A DNA stretch of 33,136 nt, taken from the NCBI GenBank assembly GCA_020060215.1, contig JAGVAP010000100.1, positions 1-33,136 of the forward strand, in the 5' to 3' direction. The notes below the pieces were generated by a model. That model did no database searches. It had not been told where the DNA came from and saw nothing but the letters and a program-made list of their open reading frames with translations. The position numbers were made by a program, and so were the translations under genes. Of this stretch, positions 30,364-33,136 are shown in pieces. The DNA is from Deltaproteobacteria bacterium. GTDB lineage: Bacteria; Desulfobacterota; DSM-4660; Desulfatiglandales; HGW-15. Every line of letters starts with the position of its first letter. Position 1 is the stretch's first letter.

Positions 30364-30381
30364 TGTTCACCATGTTGAACA
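30364..30381. promoter_or_regulatory. Operator site 1, iclR leader (TGTTCA-N6-TGAACA)
   Basis: A perfect 6-bp-arm inverted repeat adjoins the iclR start codon. It is 10 nt downstream of the iclR -10 box (TACATT). A second, overlapping palindrome CATTTTCCGGGAAATG occupies 30380-30395. Confidence 0.65.
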
Positions 30382-30391
30382 TTTTCCGGGA

Positions 30392-30420
30392 AATGTACAA
30401 GTTCTTGCGAGTCCTGTCAA
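30392..30420 (-). promoter_or_regulatory. Sigma70 promoter of iclR
   Basis: On the minus strand TTGACA (30415-30420), 17-bp spacer, TACATT (30392-30397). The predicted leader is only about 20 nt and is covered by the operator. Confidence 0.65.
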
Positions 30421-30479
30421 TGGCTTACTTGGAATCGGCCGGCCTTTGGGAAGCCTTTGATCCAGGGCGGGTTTTGCGC

Positions 30480-30507
30480 TTGACAAGGGGAGCCGTTGGG
30501 CTAAGAT
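30480..30507 (+). promoter_or_regulatory. Sigma70 promoter of the membrane ferredoxin gene
   Basis: TTGACA (30480-30485), 16-bp spacer, TAAGAT (30502-30507). The operator copy begins 12 nt later. Confidence 0.6.
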
Positions 30508-30519
30508 ACCGTGGGAGCG

Positions 30520-30537
30520 GGTTCACGAGGATGAACT
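30520..30537. promoter_or_regulatory. Operator site 2, GGTTCA-N6-TGAACT
   Basis: Shares the GTTCA-N6-TGAAC core and identical spacing with the iclR leader site. It covers the start of the predicted transcript, 25 nt before the ATG at 30563. Confidence 0.6.
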
Positions 30538-30562
30538 TCCAGTGCCTCCCCGGGAGGAAGCT

Positions 30563-31642
30563 ATGAATCTGTCCGATTTCGCTGAAGGGCCTCTTCTCTG
30601 GGCGACCTTCATCGTCTTTTTGGCCGCCGTTGCCTCCAGGCTTCTTTTCTTTGTCCTCAAGATCGGGACCGCGAAAAGGTTGCCAAACCAGGGTTCTCTT
30701 TTTCGCCTCCATGCATTCGGGCGATTCCTGCTCCCTCTTCACATGGTCTTCCACAAGAGACCCGGCTATGCCGCCCTGAGATACCTCTTCCATGTCTGCC
30801 TTTTCGCGGTGCCGATCTGGCTGAGCGGACACATCGTGCTCTGGTCCGAGTCGAGGTTCGAGTGGGATTGGGCCGCCCTTCCCGATACGTGGGCGGACTG
30901 GATGACGATCCTTGTCGTGGCCGTCGCCCTCTTCTTCCTGATCAGGCGGATCGTTTTTCCCCGGCATCGCACCCGCTCTTCGGCCCGGGACCACGTCCTG
31001 ATTGTCCTGACGCTCCTCCCCTTTGCCTCGGGCTATCTCTTGACGCACGGCACCCTGGACGCCATCTCCTTTTTGAGCGACCACATGCGGGTGATCCACG
31101 TATTGAGCGGCGAGGCCATGCTGGTCATGGCCGCTTTTCTCTTCTGCCGGACCCGAATGATTCCGGAGCTCTGTACGGGGTGCGCATCCTGCGAGCTGAG
31201 TTGTCCCACCGGGACCCTGGAGTCGCGTGACCAGGGGACCTGGCGCATCTTTACGTACAACCACTATCAATGCATCTGCTGCGGCTCCTGCGTGGACACC
31301 TGCCCGGAACAGGCAGCTGAGCTCAGGCATGAGGTGAGCGTGGGGAGGTTCTTCCAGATCATGCCCAAGCTGGAGATCAGGAGGGCGGAGCTGAAACCCT
31401 GCAGCACGTGCGGCGCCCTCTTTGTCCCGGAACCCCTGTTTACCAAGATCACCAAGTCCTTCCACGACCACTATCTGCAGCTCTGCCCCAATTGCCGGAA
31501 GACGAGCGCTGCGGACATCTTCCGCAGCCTTTCGCCACGGCACAAAGGCGGCCGCGAAGGCCAGCGCGCACCCGCTTCTCCCGGTCTTGCACCTCTGGCC
31601 TCCCAAAAGCTGCCGGACATTCCAAAACCGATTGTTCATTGA
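30563..31642 (+). CDS. Five-helix membrane protein with two [4Fe-4S] ferredoxin motifs
   Basis: The 359-residue protein has five predicted membrane helices in its first 200 residues, in the style of NarI/DsrM cytochrome b subunits, with candidate heme His in RYLFHVCLFAVPIWLSGHIV and in LLTHGTLDA and VIHVLSGEAM. A ferredoxin domain follows with CTGCASCELSCP and CICCGSCVDTCP, each C-x2-C-x2-C-x3-C-P, then a Cys-pair module (CSTCGALF and CPNCRK). It should pass electrons between a soluble iron-sulfur protein and the membrane quinone pool. GGGAGGAAG precedes the ATG. Its promoter carries the IclR-type operator, and AOR follows, so it may re-oxidise ferredoxin made by AOR. Confidence 0.8.
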   Translation: MNLSDFAEGPLLWATFIVFLAAVASRLLFFVLKIGTAKRLPNQGSLFRLHAFGRFLLPLHMVFHKRPGYAALRYLFHVCLFAVPIWLSGHIVLWSESRFEWDWAALPDTWADWMTILVVAVALFFLIRRIVFPRHRTRSSARDHVLIVLTLLPFASGYLLTHGTLDAISFLSDHMRVIHVLSGEAMLVMAAFLFCRTRMIPELCTGCASCELSCPTGTLESRDQGTWRIFTYNHYQCICCGSCVDTCPEQAAELRHEVSVGRFFQIMPKLEIRRAELKPCSTCGALFVPEPLFTKITKSFHDHYLQLCPNCRKTSAADIFRSLSPRHKGGREGQRAPASPGLAPLASQKLPDIPKPIVH

Positions 31643-31650
31643 CATGAACT
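31633..31650. promoter_or_regulatory. Operator site 3, TGTTCA-N6-TGAACT
   Basis: It spans the stop codon of the membrane ferredoxin gene. A TTGACA lies inside its spacer (31639-31644), but there is no good -10 at the right distance. It may be a second binding site for cooperative repression of the downstream promoter. Confidence 0.5.
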
Positions 31651-31748
31651 CCTGACTTGGCCGGGGACATGAAATCTTGCACAACGGAAAAACCGCTTTA
31701 CGTAGTGGAATTTCAACCTTATATCAAGTTTGACTTAACTAAAAACCC

Positions 31749-31776
31749 TTGACAAATGATCAGCCTCTGCTATCAT
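31749..31776 (+). promoter_or_regulatory. Sigma70 promoter of the zinc-ribbon/AOR operon
   Basis: TTGACA (31749-31754), 16-bp spacer, TATCAT (31771-31776). The intergenic region 31643-31846 is otherwise non-coding. Confidence 0.75.
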
Positions 31777-31786
31777 CAAGGCCGGG

Positions 31787-31804
31787 TGTTCATGATGATG
31801 AACT
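31787..31804. promoter_or_regulatory. Operator site 4, TGTTCA-N6-TGAACT
   Basis: It starts 10 nt after the -10 box of the zinc-ribbon/AOR promoter and therefore overlaps the transcription start, the same geometry as at iclR. Confidence 0.65.
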
Positions 31805-31846
31805 CTTGCGCTTAGGCTTTTCGTTTGAGAAGAGAGGAGGAGCTTT

Positions 31847-32125
31847 ATGGCCGACGAAATTAGGGACAAATCCACTGCCGAGAGTCTGCGGGCCACCCGA
31901 ACGCTCGGGAAGTTCAGGTGCCCCAACCCCACCTGCATGGAGCGGCTCGAGCCCAAGAAGGGCGAAAACACCATCAAGTGCCCCACCTGCGGATGCGAAT
32001 TCCGCGTGGCGTGGGTCAAAGACGGGTTCCCCAGGATCCGAGGACCGGTTTGGGATGTAAACAGAAAGATCGCACAAGAGGTTTTCGAGAGGAAGATGGC
32101 GGAGAAGGCCAAGGAGGGAAAGTGA
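31847..32125 (+). CDS. Small zinc-ribbon protein of the AOR operon
   Basis: The 92-residue protein has a central zinc ribbon, RCPNPTCMERLE with KCPTCGCEFRV, flanked by a charged N-terminus and a helical, lysine-rich C-terminus (KIAQEVFERKMAEKAKEGK). GAGGAGGAG precedes the ATG. It ends one base before the AOR start codon, so translation is almost certainly coupled. I do not know the family by name; a role in assembly, metal delivery or docking for AOR is an inference from this tight linkage. Confidence 0.85.
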   Translation: MADEIRDKSTAESLRATRTLGKFRCPNPTCMERLEPKKGENTIKCPTCGCEFRVAWVKDGFPRIRGPVWDVNRKIAQEVFERKMAEKAKEGK

Positions 32126-32126
32126 T

Positions 32127-33136
32127 ATGGCTTTGAGCAGAAAGATCGCCTATATTGATCTGACCACAGGGAGCATTGAGACCAAGCCGATCCCCGTCGA
32201 GGTCCGAAAGAAATTCCTCGGCGGCAGGGGTCTTGACGCCTACCTCCTCTACAATCACACCAAGAAAGGGTGCGACCCCATGGGCCCGGACAACGCCCTC
32301 ATCGTGAGCGGCGGGATCCTCTGTGGAATGCCCGCATCCGCGACCTCCAGGTGTCACGTCATGGCCAAATCCCCCCTGACCGGGTTGCTGGGGAGCTGCA
32401 ACATGGGCGGCTTCTTCACCCCGGAGATGGCGTGGGCCGGGTTCCATCACCTGGTCATCAAGGGCAAGGCGAAACACCCCGTGTACATCTACATCCACAA
32501 CGGCGAGCTCGAGATCCGGGACGCCCGCGGCATCTGGGGCCTGCCGGTGCCGGACGCGCAGTGGGCCATCCGCGACGACCTCGGGGACCAGGAAGTCAAA
32601 TCCATGGTCTGCGGACCCGCAGGCGAGAATCTGGTCACCTATGCCAACGTGATGACGGGAATCAAGAACGCCGGCGGAAGGACGGGGATGGGCTGCGTCA
32701 TGGGCTCCAAGAACCTGAAGGCGGTCGCCTGCAGGGGGACCATGGACATCAAGATCGCGCACCCGAAGGAGGCGCTCGAGTTCAACAAGCGCTTCATCGA
32801 GCAGATCACCAGCGCCAAGGTGAATCAGACCCAGGGCACCCTGGGCACCCCCTTCATCTGGGGCGCCACGAACTCCTGGGGCGGGATCCGGTGCAGGAAC
32901 TTCCAGTACAACCAGTGCGAGTACTCCGACGACATCGAGCCCGAGCATCTGGACGAGATCGCCGAAGAGACCATGGGACCTTACCACATGACCGGCTGCT
33001 TCGGCTGCCAGGTGCACTGCCGGGCCCAGTACAAGATCCCGGGGAACAGCAAATGGGCCGGCCGGTACGACGAGGGCCCCGAGTACACCTCCCAGGGCGC
33101 CTTCTGCGGCGAGACCGACACCCCGAGGGCGGAAAC
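32127..33136 (+). CDS. aor: Aldehyde:ferredoxin oxidoreductase, 3' end outside the window
   Basis: The frame is open to the window edge (at least 336 residues; full enzymes are about 600). The N-terminal AOR domain is clear: SRKIAYIDLTTGSIETKPIP, KFLGGRGLDAYLLYN, SGGILCGMPASATSRCHVMA and KSPLTGLLGSCNMGGFFTPE, and later GPAGENLVTYANVMTGIKNA and GGRTGMGCVMGSKNLKAVAC. The first cysteines of the [4Fe-4S] site appear as CFGCQVHC. AOR enzymes oxidise aldehydes to acids, or reduce acids, with a tungsten (rarely molybdenum) bis-pterin cofactor and ferredoxin. AAGGAGGGAAAG lies upstream. The substrate of this member cannot be told. Confidence 0.95.
   Translation, partial: MALSRKIAYIDLTTGSIETKPIPVEVRKKFLGGRGLDAYLLYNHTKKGCDPMGPDNALIVSGGILCGMPASATSRCHVMAKSPLTGLLGSCNMGGFFTPEMAWAGFHHLVIKGKAKHPVYIYIHNGELEIRDARGIWGLPVPDAQWAIRDDLGDQEVKSMVCGPAGENLVTYANVMTGIKNAGGRTGMGCVMGSKNLKAVACRGTMDIKIAHPKEALEFNKRFIEQITSAKVNQTQGTLGTPFIWGATNSWGGIRCRNFQYNQCEYSDDIEPEHLDEIAEETMGPYHMTGCFGCQVHCRAQYKIPGNSKWAGRYDEGPEYTSQGAFCGETDTPRAE

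Overview
The window looks like chromosome of a strictly anaerobic Gram-negative bacterium, most likely of the Desulfobacterota (former Deltaproteobacteria). Supporting this are kdsB (LPS synthesis), hflKC, a tungsten-type aldehyde:ferredoxin oxidoreductase, a ferredoxin-bearing membrane cytochrome, a reductive-dehalogenase-family protein with its TRAP transporter, high GC and many short interspersed repeats. The lineage is an inference; no rRNA is present.

Bases 1-5700 are an accessory and partly decayed region. It holds a chimeric ADP-ribosylglycohydrolase remnant, an atypical receiver-MORN protein, a four-helix-bundle (S23/Avd-like) protein, a HigB-HigA toxin-antitoxin pair whose toxin is frameshifted, a WYL regulator and a frameshifted gene of unknown function. 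Clusters of 8-bp-period minisatellite repeats (CGGWGAAN units) bracket the four-helix-bundle/HigBA cargo. The region abuts the 3' side of a tRNA-Leu gene. Bases 5700-6230 carry divergent tRNA-Leu and tRNA-Ala genes and terminators.

Bases 6300-13450 hold a family-2 glycosyltransferase, a three-gene PA2779/PA2778-like C39 peptidase-TPR module, a large class III nucleotidyl cyclase with an embedded zinc knuckle, an HU/IHF protein, a long (about 270 nt) SRP RNA with an Alu-type domain, and pgeF. Bases 13500-19150 form a minus-strand block that reads FadR-type regulator, membrane-anchored RdhA-like protein, DctP, DctQ, DctM. It is a candidate uptake and reduction system for a (possibly halogenated) organic acid.

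Bases 19400-29600 are mostly housekeeping: GNAT, FmdB-like and zinc-ribbon proteins, queD, kdsB, recJ, a tandem-ACT protein, hflC/hflK, a DUF721 protein, a TrmN6-like methyltransferase, an MTA/SAH deaminase and an HD hydrolase. Bases 29560-33136 form a redox locus: an IclR regulator, a five-helix membrane ferredoxin protein, a zinc-ribbon protein and the start of an aldehyde:ferredoxin oxidoreductase cut by the window edge. Three good sigma70 promoters (iclR, membrane ferredoxin, zinc-ribbon/AOR) each carry the same GTTCA-N6-TGAAC inverted repeat 10-12 nt after the -10 box, and a fourth copy follows the ferredoxin gene. This looks like an IclR-controlled regulon readable directly from the DNA.
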